From the NCBI GenBank assembly GCA_022448105.1, contig JAKVAV010000029.1, positions 1 through 42,682 of the forward strand: a stretch of DNA of 42,682 nt, read 5' to 3'. This DNA is from Flavobacteriales bacterium (lineage in GTDB: Bacteria > Bacteroidota > Bacteroidia > Flavobacteriales_D > Cryomorphaceae). Positions 31,227 to 39,467 of this stretch are shown piece after piece. Numbering within the stretch: the first letter of the stretch is position 1; every line of letters starts with the position of its first letter. Made by a program: the position numbers and the translations under genes. Under the pieces are notes generated by a model. It did not search any database. It saw nothing but the letters and a program-made list of their open reading frames with translations, and was not told where the DNA came from.

Positions 31227-32129
31227 ATGTACTCGGCTTCAAAGATATCGGAACAGTTTAGGGTTTCTCGAGACAAAAAGTTTGCACTCTCTCAATTCCT
31301 CACTTCGTGGAATGGCTACCAGGCGTTGGAAAGTTCTTCAAATAAGAAGTTGAAAAAGGCATCTAAGAAGTTTCTCAAGCAGAACTTGAAGCAACTCAAG
31401 GCAGCGCAAGAACTGCTATGGGCAAGTAATCGTCAAAGTTTGCTTCTCATTTTTCAAGCTATGGATGCGGCAGGAAAAGACAGTACTATAAAGCATGTTA
31501 TGTCGGGTGTAAACCCTCAAGGAGTGTCAGTTCATAGTTTTAAGCAGCCATCTTCTGAAGAATTAGAGCACAACTTTCTCTGGAGGTATTGGGCACGAGT
31601 GCCAAGTCGAGGCAAGATTGGGATATTTAATAGATCTTATTACGAAGAAGTGCTTGTCGTCAAAGTTCATCCAGAAATTCTAGATTCAAGGCCTATTCCT
31701 TACGGACTGCGTGGAGATGAATTTTGGGACGCTCGATATGAGGATATTAACGCAATGGAGCGTCATTTATGTAGGAGCGGGACGGTCATTCTTAAGTTCT
31801 TTCTCAATGTTTCAAAAGAGGAACAGAAAAGGAGATTTATGGAGAGATTAAACAATCCTGAAAAACATTGGAAGTTTTCAGAAAGCGACGTAAAGGAAAG
31901 GCAGCATTGGGATCAATACATGTCTGCATTCGAAGATGCAATAAGCGCTACCAACACGGAATGGGCACCTTGGTATGTCATTCCGGCGGATGACAAATGG
32001 AAGATGAGAGGCATAGTTTCTGCAATTGTCACAGAGGAAATTCAGAAGCTCAATCTGGAATATCCCGAAGTTTCGGAGGCTCAACGAGAGGTATTAACTC
32101 AGGCAAAGGAGGATCTTCAAAATGAATAG
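31227..32129 (+). CDS. PPK2 family polyphosphate kinase
   Basis: 300 residues, one PPK2 domain (about 60-285). Walker A is AMDAAGKDSTIKH at 78-90; the lid/Walker B part IGIFNRSYYEEVLVVKVHPE follows at about 135, and HFLNVSKEEQKRRF-type residues (here FLNVSKEEQKRRF) and the YMSAFEDAISATNTEWAPWYVIPADDKW segment complete the family pattern. PPK2 enzymes transfer phosphate between polyphosphate and nucleotides (ADP/GDP or AMP). The extended N-terminus and length of about 300 fit the class that phosphorylates nucleoside mono- or diphosphates from polyP. Cytoplasmic. Confidence 0.93.
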   Translation: MYSASKISEQFRVSRDKKFALSQFLTSWNGYQALESSSNKKLKKASKKFLKQNLKQLKAAQELLWASNRQSLLLIFQAMDAAGKDSTIKHVMSGVNPQGVSVHSFKQPSSEELEHNFLWRYWARVPSRGKIGIFNRSYYEEVLVVKVHPEILDSRPIPYGLRGDEFWDARYEDINAMERHLCRSGTVILKFFLNVSKEEQKRRFMERLNNPEKHWKFSESDVKERQHWDQYMSAFEDAISATNTEWAPWYVIPADDKWKMRGIVSAIVTEEIQKLNLEYPEVSEAQREVLTQAKEDLQNE

Positions 32130-32176
32130 ACAAATTGAGGTCAATTGCATTTCTTTGCTCCAGAAATTTTAACCAA

Positions 32177-32626
32177 ATGAAATTAAGACTCGTTTTCATT
32201 TTATCACTCGCTCTCTTTTTCAATTCTTGCGGAAATGAAGCCGTTCAGGATATGTCAAGTGAAGTCTCAAAAGAGACTACATTTGAAAATGTAGATCCTA
32301 TTCCAGATGCGGTCAACAAGTTTGACTGGAAGGGAACCTATGCCGGTGTTTTGCCTTGCAGCGATTGTGACGAGTTGGAAGCAGAAGTGACTCTTGAAAA
32401 CAAGATTTATTCAAGGAAATTGATTTATCGAGGGAAGTCAAACACTCCGGTTCTAAGTCAAGGGCTTTACGAATGGAATGAAGAAGGTTCAGAATTGACT
32501 TTGAAGAGTTTTAAAGGTAACAACCAAGTGTATCGAGTGATTGAGAATCAATTGGTTTTCGTCGATTCAGAAGGCGTTGCTGGAGAATTTCGACTCAAAA
32601 AGGTAAAAGAGGATGAGGCGGTTTAA
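32177..32626 (+). CDS. NlpE-like lipoprotein
   Basis: 149 residues from ATG at 32177; an in-frame ATG 14 codons upstream precedes the signal peptide and was rejected. Lipobox FNSC, with the lipidated Cys at residue 18. WKGTYAGVLPCSDCDELEAEVTL matches the NlpE N-domain signature (GxYxGxLPCADCxGI), with the CxxC pair at C61 and C64. In E. coli, NlpE senses surface and envelope stress and copper through its two domains; here only the N-terminal-type domain is present. It starts 47 bp after PPK2 and overlaps the DUF1501 stop by 4 bp. Confidence 0.85.
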   Translation: MKLRLVFILSLALFFNSCGNEAVQDMSSEVSKETTFENVDPIPDAVNKFDWKGTYAGVLPCSDCDELEAEVTLENKIYSRKLIYRGKSNTPVLSQGLYEWNEEGSELTLKSFKGNNQVYRVIENQLVFVDSEGVAGEFRLKKVKEDEAV

Positions 32627-33792
32627 ATAGTCACCTTTCCTAATTCTGTACCCAAAATTTGATTTGCCTCCTTTAATTGAAGCCAGTCTTCTAGAACGCC
32701 TGCGTAGATTGATCTGAAGTCGGTGTTGTAAATTAAGTCTCCATGATCCAGATCTTTGAGGGATGGCATTGCTCCTCTTACCCCTGGTTTTTTCAGATCG
32801 CCACCGAGTAGGATCAGGTTTCCTGCTGTACCGTGATCAGTTCCACCACCCGCATTCTGGGCGACGCGACGTCCAAATTCGCTGAAAACCATCACTAAAG
32901 TGTTGTCCCACTGACCATCAGCTTTAAGATCACTTCTAAAGGCGGCCAAGCTATCAGATACATTTTTCAATAGTCGATCTTGAGTACCTCTTTGATTGGC
33001 ATGTGTATCAAAACCAGAAAGCGTGGTGTAAAATACTCTGGTCTCCGCGTCTTGCTTGATCAATTTTGCCACCAATTTTAGATCAGCCCCGAGTCCACTT
33101 TTTGGGTAATTCAATGAGGATGAATCGAGCTTAATCAGGCTTGACAAATAGTTAGCACCTTCTGTGACATTCGTTGCCGTTTTGTAGAGATATGAAGCCA
33201 TGTCATGCTCATGCTCATGGCTGTGAGCAACGGCCTGCAGTACTCGATCGTCTGTGATCCTTTTGATACCATTCAGATTAGCCACTGCCATTGATTTCCC
33301 TCCGCGTGCCTTCATGGCAAGGCTTAATCCATCATTGATTTCCAACGAGGGGAAATTGATTTTGCTCTTCTCAGACCATTTTCCCAGCCATCCTTGGTCG
33401 GAGTATGATGTGCCATCGGTGGCTGTATGCCAAATGTCCATACTCCTGAAGTGAGAGCGGTTTGGTTCGGGGTAACCCACTCCTTGAAAAAGGGTCATTT
33501 CACCGTTATCGTATATGTCGGCAAGCCCGATCAGTGAAGGATTGAGCCCTAAACCATCTGAAAGCTTGTGTATTTCACTTGCCTTTATTCCCAACCTCGG
33601 TCTTTCTCTGTAATAGACGTCGCTTTGGTAAGGAATGAAAGTGTTGAGCCAATCATTTCCTCCAGACAATTGCAGAACTACCAATCGTTTTCCGATGAAG
33701 GAAGAACTTGATGTCAAGTGAAAAATCTTCGGAACCATCAAAGAGGTTCCAACTAATCCTGTTGTTTTTAAAAAGTCTCTTCTGTTCTGCAT
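32623..33792 (-). CDS. DUF1501 domain protein, Tat-type export signal
   Basis: 389 residues. The N-terminus MQNRRDFLKTTGLVGTSLM is a twin-arginine signal (RRDFLK), so the folded protein is exported by Tat. The DUF1501 domain shows LVVLQLSGGNDWLNTFIPY near residue 35 and TLVMVFSEFGRRVAQNAGGGTDHGTAGNLILLGG at about 295-328, resembling the sulfatase/alkaline phosphatase fold with a metal site at the GTDHG segment. Always or nearly always encoded beside a DUF1800 protein, here 2 bp downstream of its stop. Function unknown; periplasmic or surface. Confidence 0.92.
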   Translation of the reverse strand: MQNRRDFLKTTGLVGTSLMVPKIFHLTSSSSFIGKRLVVLQLSGGNDWLNTFIPYQSDVYYRERPRLGIKASEIHKLSDGLGLNPSLIGLADIYDNGEMTLFQGVGYPEPNRSHFRSMDIWHTATDGTSYSDQGWLGKWSEKSKINFPSLEINDGLSLAMKARGGKSMAVANLNGIKRITDDRVLQAVAHSHEHEHDMASYLYKTATNVTEGANYLSSLIKLDSSSLNYPKSGLGADLKLVAKLIKQDAETRVFYTTLSGFDTHANQRGTQDRLLKNVSDSLAAFRSDLKADGQWDNTLVMVFSEFGRRVAQNAGGGTDHGTAGNLILLGGDLKKPGVRGAMPSLKDLDHGDLIYNTDFRSIYAGVLEDWLQLKEANQILGTELGKVTI

Positions 33793-33794
33793 AA

Positions 33795-35198
33795 TTACTT
33801 GAGTTGATATTCTGGTAATGCCGCGATGAGGGCCAGTGAGCCTCTGGTACCTTTGAAATTGAGTCTCGAGATGACGTCTATCATCTCGTTGTTGGCAATG
33901 ACCGACTCAGGCAGAAGCCAATGGGCAAACTCCATGGTCTTGGTGGAGTAGTCCAAGTCGCCAAAGGCATTATCGATAGCAGCAATATTTGGAACAGCGC
34001 TGAGTCCTTTCTTAAGTCTCTTAGGCAGATTCTCTGTCAAGTCCTCACCTTGAGCAAAAGATTTGTTCTTTCTCGATTTGATTACATTTTCGAGGAGAAT
34101 AGCACGAGAGAGTGAAAGCCTGGTTGGAAGGGTAGAGGTGTCGATCCAATCTTTACCCGAAGGCCAGCCAGCTACATTGGGAGGTTGAAAAATCACTTGT
34201 CCGAGACTTTTTTGGACGATGATTTCAAAATTTGACTCATCCGTATTGAGCTGAAAGTCGCGTTCCATTCTTACCAATAGTTCGACTGGCGAAAGTATAT
34301 CCTGTCCAATATTTTTTTCTGACCAGAACTCACCAGATTCTGCCAAAGCTTTGATCACCGATGATATTTCGTAATCGGAATTGTAGAATTTCTCAGTGAG
34401 CTCATTTTGTAAATCTTGTGATGGCTGAATTCCTAAAAAGTACTTGCCTATCTTTCCAGAGACATATTCAGCAGCTTGCTTTTCCTCGAGAATCCGATCA
34501 ATGATTTCCTCACCCATCCAGTTCTTCTTTTCTCCGAAGAATACCTTCTTACCGAAATCGTGCTGCCGTTCATTGAGTCGATACTTCTTGTCTTCACCTA
34601 CCGACCAACCGGTAAAGGCTCTTGCCGATTCTTTGACGTCTTGTTCTGTATAATTACCTAGGCCAAGGGTAAAAAGCTCCATGACTTCTCTGGCGAAGTT
34701 TTCGTTGGGGTGTCCCTTTTTATTTTGCTGATTGTTGAGGTATAGCAACATGGCGGGCTCTTTCGAAATGCCGTGAAGTAGACTCCTAAAATTGCCTAGA
34801 GCTTCTCGTCTGATCAACTTGATATAGCTGCTCGCCATAAAAGACGACTTTGGACTACAGGCGAAGTGATCGTGCCAAAAGAGCGCCATTTTTTCCTGAA
34901 GTGGATTTTCATTGGTAGCCATTTGTTTGATCCATTCCCGATTGATCTTCAAGATGATCTTTCGTTCTTCTTTGATCTTTTCTTGACGATCGGCTTTGTT
35001 CATTGCCAAGTCTTTTGGCAAAAAAGGCTTGACCGTTTTGGAAGTGGGCAGTGGCTTTGTTTTATTGAACTTTAGTTGTCTTTCTAACCATTTATGCGCA
35101 CTGAATTCTTCTCCTTTTTTGAAGCTTAGATAATCTTCTAAGGTGAGGCCAAAACCAAATCGAAAATAAAAATGCTTGAGCTGATTGAGTGTCTTCAT
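33795..35198 (-). CDS. DUF1800 domain protein
   Basis: 467 residues from ATG at 35198 (MKTLNQLKHFYFRFGFGL); an ORF extension 16 codons upstream is also open. Family marks: HFYFRFGFGLTLEDYLSFK at the N-terminus, KMALFWHDHFACSPKSS at about 115-131, NENFAREVMELFTLGLGNYTEQDV at about 175-198, ARAFTGWSV, and PPNVAGWPSGKDWI at about 350. Mostly helical; the WHDHFA motif could bind a metal. No clear signal peptide, which is unusual beside the Tat-exported DUF1501 partner. Function unknown. First gene of the pair, close to a terminator that serves the desaturase upstream. Confidence 0.92.
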   Translation of the reverse strand: MKTLNQLKHFYFRFGFGLTLEDYLSFKKGEEFSAHKWLERQLKFNKTKPLPTSKTVKPFLPKDLAMNKADRQEKIKEERKIILKINREWIKQMATNENPLQEKMALFWHDHFACSPKSSFMASSYIKLIRREALGNFRSLLHGISKEPAMLLYLNNQQNKKGHPNENFAREVMELFTLGLGNYTEQDVKESARAFTGWSVGEDKKYRLNERQHDFGKKVFFGEKKNWMGEEIIDRILEEKQAAEYVSGKIGKYFLGIQPSQDLQNELTEKFYNSDYEISSVIKALAESGEFWSEKNIGQDILSPVELLVRMERDFQLNTDESNFEIIVQKSLGQVIFQPPNVAGWPSGKDWIDTSTLPTRLSLSRAILLENVIKSRKNKSFAQGEDLTENLPKRLKKGLSAVPNIAAIDNAFGDLDYSTKTMEFAHWLLPESVIANNEMIDVISRLNFKGTRGSLALIAALPEYQLK

Positions 35199-35275
35199 AG
35201 ATACAGGTTTGACTTGAGCAAAGTCGATTGGTTTAAAAAGAACCAAGGCTTAGGCCAGAATAACTTACTAAGTGT

Positions 35276-35309
35276 GTATAAAAAAAGCCCTAGAAATTTC
35301 TAGGGCTTT
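35276..35309 (-). terminator. Rho-independent terminator after the desaturase gene
   Basis: Perfect 26-bp inverted repeat AAAGCCCTAGAAA / TTTCTAGGGCTTT (35284-35309). On the minus strand it runs into a T tract (plus-strand A run from 35279). It lies 20 bp downstream of the stop at 35330. Confidence 0.88.
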
Positions 35310-35329
35310 GAAATGCATTCACAACGAGA

Positions 35330-36424
35330 CTACATCGCCAATTTCTTCTCAACTCTCCCAAGATCTCGAAGCATTCTAAAATGATTTCCAACCGCGGTGA
35401 AAACGTTGCTCTCGAGATTATAAGGTATATTAAATTCTGCTGCCGTTTCTTGGACTATTTTAGAAAGCTTGGGGTAATGGATGTGGCATATGTTAGGGAA
35501 AAGGTGATGCTCGATTTGGAAGTTTAAACCACCAGTAAACCATCCCACTACCTTACTCTTTGTGGCGAAATTGCAAGTCGTCAATAATTGGTGAACAAAC
35601 CAATTCTCTTTGATTTCTTCACCTTCAGGCAGTACAAACTCTGTGTTGGGAACGACATGTGCTAGCTGAAAAGTGACACTGAGAATAAACCCAGCGAAGG
35701 CATGCATACTTAGAAACATAACTACTGTGATCCAGGCTGGAATTGGCACTAGGTACAACGGAAGCGCCAAAAAGAAAGCGAAATAAAGGATCTTACCTAA
35801 GAGAATTTTACCCATTCTTCCGTAATACTCTTTTGGCTGTGTGATGAACCCTTTCTCTCGGTATTTAGCCAATTTAAAAAAGTCTCTGGCTGTAGCCCAG
35901 AAAATGGTACTAATTGCATAGAAAAAAGGGGCGTAAATGTGCTGAAAGCGATGAAACCAATATCTAGGCTGATTTGGCGAAAATCTCAATATATACTTAA
36001 CTTCTATATCTTCATCTACCTCTTCTACATTTGTATAAGTATGGTGAATGACATTGTGCTGAATCTTCCACATGCGGGCGTCTGCTCCGAGCATCACAGC
36101 CGAAAAACCGAATAATTTATTGGCAGGCTTTTTATCAAACATAGAACCATGCAAAGCATCATGCATTACGGATGTTCCCATAAAAGCCTTTCCGAATCCC
36201 ATGATCAGCCATAAGCCAAAAAGAATGGGTACAGAGTCGAGTCCAGCCAAGAGAATGATTGCAAAAGGACCAAAGTACAATCCAAGTGCCGAGAGGGTCT
36301 TGAGCCTCATCAATGAGTTACCACTTTTTTCAATGTCATTTTCTTTAAAGTAGGCGTTTACTCTCTTCCTCAGTGCAGTTGAGAAATCCTTGTTTATTTG
36401 TCTTGAAAATCTATAAGTCTTCAT
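35330..36424 (-). CDS. Membrane fatty-acid desaturase
   Basis: 364 residues from ATG at 36424; an ATG four codons upstream is equally open. Four to six transmembrane helices and the three di-iron histidine boxes: HDALH at 88-92, HNVIHH at 123-128 and QIEHH at about 303-307. The Q in the third box is typical of the delta-5/delta-6 front-end and linoleoyl-CoA desaturases, but no N-terminal cytochrome b5 domain is present, so electrons must come from a separate ferredoxin or reductase. It probably desaturates acyl chains of phospholipids or acyl-CoA to adjust membrane fluidity. Single gene with its own terminator. Confidence 0.92.
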   Translation of the reverse strand: MKTYRFSRQINKDFSTALRKRVNAYFKENDIEKSGNSLMRLKTLSALGLYFGPFAIILLAGLDSVPILFGLWLIMGFGKAFMGTSVMHDALHGSMFDKKPANKLFGFSAVMLGADARMWKIQHNVIHHTYTNVEEVDEDIEVKYILRFSPNQPRYWFHRFQHIYAPFFYAISTIFWATARDFFKLAKYREKGFITQPKEYYGRMGKILLGKILYFAFFLALPLYLVPIPAWITVVMFLSMHAFAGFILSVTFQLAHVVPNTEFVLPEGEEIKENWFVHQLLTTCNFATKSKVVGWFTGGLNFQIEHHLFPNICHIHYPKLSKIVQETAAEFNIPYNLESNVFTAVGNHFRMLRDLGRVEKKLAM

Positions 36425-37038
36425 AATGATTTGCAATCGCAGGTGACCAATTCAGAACGCTAAGATGCCAATAATGGTTCAATCAGAAAGGTTGGAATTT
36501 TAGTATTCTTTTCATCTCGTACTCAACAAAATTTTAATAAATCCCTAACTGTATAGAAATCAGGCGAAAAGGTTCCGATTATGATTTGGTTTATTCAAGC
36601 TTGACCAGCGAAATACCATGAACGTGGTATTCATCAAAAGTCTCAGTACTCTCGAGTAAAAATAGAGAGTCTTTTCAAAAACACTAATTAGTCTTCCAAC
36701 ATCGGGAAGTTCATGTATGGCTAATTAGTATACTACGTGGATGGGTCAATCAATGGTTCACTTTCTCACCAATATTTTGATCTGCTGCCATTTCATTTTA
36801 AAATTTGCTGGAAGTTTTTACTTCAAATTCAAGCCACCTAAGTCGGTAGATTGACTAGGAATAGATAATTGGATGAATATTCTATCCAGGAATTGACTTC
36901 AGATCTTAAAGCAGCGCCTTGCCCATACTTCATTTAGAGATTGGGATATTGCGCTAGGAACCAGCTTCGTAGTTAGCTTCTGTTGCATCCCTGATTAATG
37001 AGTTTTCCCCATCCGTGAAAATTATAACCAAATGATTT
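36425..37038. other. Long intergenic region with inverted repeats
   Basis: About 610 bp with stops in all frames and no recognised gene. It holds a hairpin AATACCA-TGAACG-TGGTATT at 36612-36631 and a nested inverted repeat at 36683-36729. Near 36930-37020 the minus strand has a short coding-like run (ATEANYEAG), too short to name. No tRNA or terminator recognised. Confidence 0.4.
36683..36729. repeat. Nested inverted repeat with paired CTAATTAG sites
   Basis: Outer arms ACTAATTAG (36683-36691) and CTAATTAGT (36721-36729), inner arms CTTCC (36693-36697) and GGAAG (36705-36709). Each outer arm contains the self-complementary octamer CTAATTAG, so the site is both a direct and an inverted repeat. 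It could be an operator pair or an RNA structure; function unknown. Confidence 0.4.
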
Positions 37039-37512
37039 TTAGGTCAGTTGATTTAGCTCATATTGATAATCAGCTTGTAAGTCTTCATGCAATTTCAACA
37101 GTATTTTGCTGATTTTTACTTTCTGTCTTTCGTAAAGGTTGAGTAAAACTGTGTTCCTTTCAATAGGAAAACCTGACTCATCGATGGATTTGCAGAAATA
37201 AAGTAGTATTTCTACTGTTGTTTGTTTGTCGCCGGAATATCGAATGTTCTTGTTAAGCTGTCGGAGTATTTTTTGCAGCCCCTTTTTGATGTAGTAAACA
37301 TGGCTAGTATTTAGTTCAGCCATCGCTTCATCAATATATTGTTTATTGGATTGGATGTAAGCCGGTTCGTTTTGCGCCTCAAATAATAAGTAAGATAAAA
37401 GTTCCTTATTGTCTTTTTTGAAGCGTCCAAGCCTAAGACAAAACTCTGCAATTTCCTCTGGACTGCGATCTTGAAGCTCCTTTCTTATTTCTCTTATTGT
37501 TGCTGATTTCAT
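37039..37512 (-). CDS. Helical cytoplasmic protein of unknown function
   Basis: 157 residues from ATG at 37512 (an ORF extension eight codons upstream is open). All-helical by eye and charged, with no signal peptide or membrane segment; the repeated pattern of LLSYLLFEAQ ... VEILLYFCKSIDESG ... LLNLYERQKVKISKILLKLHED suggests a HEAT-like or bundle fold. It reads like a conserved Bacteroidota hypothetical protein, but I cannot name the family. It stands alone between two gaps; the ABC-transporter gene upstream is on the same strand, 132 bp away. Confidence 0.7.
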   Translation of the reverse strand: MKSATIREIRKELQDRSPEEIAEFCLRLGRFKKDNKELLSYLLFEAQNEPAYIQSNKQYIDEAMAELNTSHVYYIKKGLQKILRQLNKNIRYSGDKQTTVEILLYFCKSIDESGFPIERNTVLLNLYERQKVKISKILLKLHEDLQADYQYELNQLT

Positions 37513-37644
37513 GTGGTTCAAATACGCTCGGCACAATTAGCATAAAAAGCAATTCAACACCAAGATGGTTTTAGTCTAGAACTTTTTTAGAAAAAACTAA
37601 ACCCGCAACAAAGTCATTTAGTTCTCCTAAAGTTTTTAGGATGG

Positions 37645-39459
37645 TCATTTGTATCCTGTGGCTTGCAGATTAAATAGCGCCGCATATTTTCCTCCTGTCC
37701 CGATCAATTCAGAGTGAGTTCCCAGCTCAAGGAGTTTTCCATTTTCTAGGAAAAGAATTCTATCTGCCATTCGAACAGTGCTAAAGCGATGACTTATTAT
37801 GATAGCGCTTCGGCCTTTTATCAATTCAGCAAACCGAATAAATACCTCATTTTCTGCCCGAGCATCTAGGGCACTTGTTGGTTCATCGAGGATGAGCAGT
37901 TGGGCATTTCCCATGTAGGCTCTGGCCAAAGCGATTTTTTGCCATTCTCCTCCACTCAACTCTACTCCACCTTTAAAACGCTTACCTAGAAATTGCTCAT
38001 ACTTCTCTGGCAATTTTTCGATAACAGCATTGGCGAGACTTTTTTTGGCACTTTCTTCGACGGCTTCTTGATCTGATTTCTCGTCGATGTTCCCGACAGC
38101 AATGTTTTCCTTCGCTGCAAGTTGGAAGCGCATGTAATCTTGAAAGATGACGCTCACATTTTTGCGTAAACCGTTTAGGTCATAATCTTTCAAGTCTTTC
38201 CCATCCAATAAAATCCTACCTTCTGTGGGTTCGTAGAGTCTAGCTAATAGTTTTACTAACGTCGTTTTTCCTGCTCCGTTTTCGCCAACCAAAGCTAGCT
38301 TTTCACCTTTTTTCAGTTTGAAGCTAAGATTTTTTAATGTGTATGATTTAGATCCAGGATATTTAAAACTTACATTCTCAAATTCAAATCCGGTCTTAAT
38401 TATTTGAGGGAAAATTAGTCCATCTGATGCATTTGTGATGGTTGGTTTGATTGCAAAAAAATCGAAGAGGTCTTGCAAGTAGAGAGCACTCTCAGCTATT
38501 TGGCTAAAGCGGTTCATTATCGTCTGCAGCATATTTCGCATCTGCAAAAATGATCCTGCCAAGAAAGTGAGCTGACCTACCGTGATCATTCCCTCGATTG
38601 TATCTATGGCGATGAATACATATGCTCCGTAATAGGCAGCGGTACCTATAATTGCCAGAGCCGCTCCCCAAAAGGCTCTAGACATGGCCAGTTTTTTATT
38701 GGCTTTGAAATAGTCGTTTGCTAAGTTTTCGAAACGTTCAGAAATAAACTTTGCCAATCCAAAAACCTTAATTTCTTTGGCGGTCTGATCGCTAGCTCCA
38801 ATATATCTTAGGTAATCGAGTTCTCTTCGTTGAGGCGTCCAACTTCTGGTAAGGCTGTAGGTTTTTGCGCTAAATTGAGTTTCACCAAGAAATGAAGGTA
38901 TGATTGCAACAATTAAGATTAAAATCAAAATGGGTTTGAAAGCAATCAAGCCGGCGGCAAAAAAACCAATTGTGATAATATTTTGAATTTGAGTCAGCAC
39001 TTGACTCATAAGTACTGTCCTGCTGGTTGTTTGCCGACGGGCGCGTTCAAGCTTGTCGTAAAAATCACTGTCTTCGAATTGATAGAGGTCGAGAGTGGCG
39101 GCATGATGGATCAGTTTTACTGAAGTTCGATTGCTGAAAAGATCACCGAGAAGGCTATCGAGAAGTGTTAATCCCCGATTGATGACATCACTCAGGATGG
39201 CTAGTCCAAACTCTAAACCGAGATAAAAGAAAGTATTTTGGTAAGAAGGGTTTTCTTGGTCGATTTGAAAAATCACCTCGTCAATGATCAGTTTTCCCAC
39301 CCAAAGCATCACCACAGGAATTGCTGCTTTGACTACTCGGAGCAAGACGTTGACTATGGTCATTGAAGCACTTGTTTCCCAAACCATTATGAAAAAGCGC
39401 GGTAGGTTTTTGAACGCGCTTAACCTCTCTTTAAAGGATGGTTTTTGATCTTTGGTCAT
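37645..39459 (-). CDS. ABC transporter, fused permease and ATPase (lipid-exporter type)
   Basis: 604 residues from ATG at 39459; the longer ORF extends into the upstream gene and was rejected. N-terminal six-helix membrane domain (about 25-330). Nucleotide-binding domain: Walker A GENGAGKT at 392-399, signature LSGGEWQKIALARAY at about 501, Walker B LLILDEPTSALD with D525 and E526, H-loop SHRFST. The half-transporter layout fits MsbA-type or peptide/lipid exporters acting as homodimers. Its gene starts 8 bp after the stop of the NAPE-PLD-like hydrolase, so the two share an operon; lipid export is plausible but unproven. Confidence 0.92.
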   Translation of the reverse strand: MTKDQKPSFKERLSAFKNLPRFFIMVWETSASMTIVNVLLRVVKAAIPVVMLWVGKLIIDEVIFQIDQENPSYQNTFFYLGLEFGLAILSDVINRGLTLLDSLLGDLFSNRTSVKLIHHAATLDLYQFEDSDFYDKLERARRQTTSRTVLMSQVLTQIQNIITIGFFAAGLIAFKPILILILIVAIIPSFLGETQFSAKTYSLTRSWTPQRRELDYLRYIGASDQTAKEIKVFGLAKFISERFENLANDYFKANKKLAMSRAFWGAALAIIGTAAYYGAYVFIAIDTIEGMITVGQLTFLAGSFLQMRNMLQTIMNRFSQIAESALYLQDLFDFFAIKPTITNASDGLIFPQIIKTGFEFENVSFKYPGSKSYTLKNLSFKLKKGEKLALVGENGAGKTTLVKLLARLYEPTEGRILLDGKDLKDYDLNGLRKNVSVIFQDYMRFQLAAKENIAVGNIDEKSDQEAVEESAKKSLANAVIEKLPEKYEQFLGKRFKGGVELSGGEWQKIALARAYMGNAQLLILDEPTSALDARAENEVFIRFAELIKGRSAIIISHRFSTVRMADRILFLENGKLLELGTHSELIGTGGKYAALFNLQATGYK

Positions 39460-39467
39460 TGGCAAAA

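Noticed and set aside
36930-37020. Possible remnant gene on the minus strand (ATEANYEAG run)
   Set aside because: Fewer than 25 coding-like residues between stops; not enough to assign any family.
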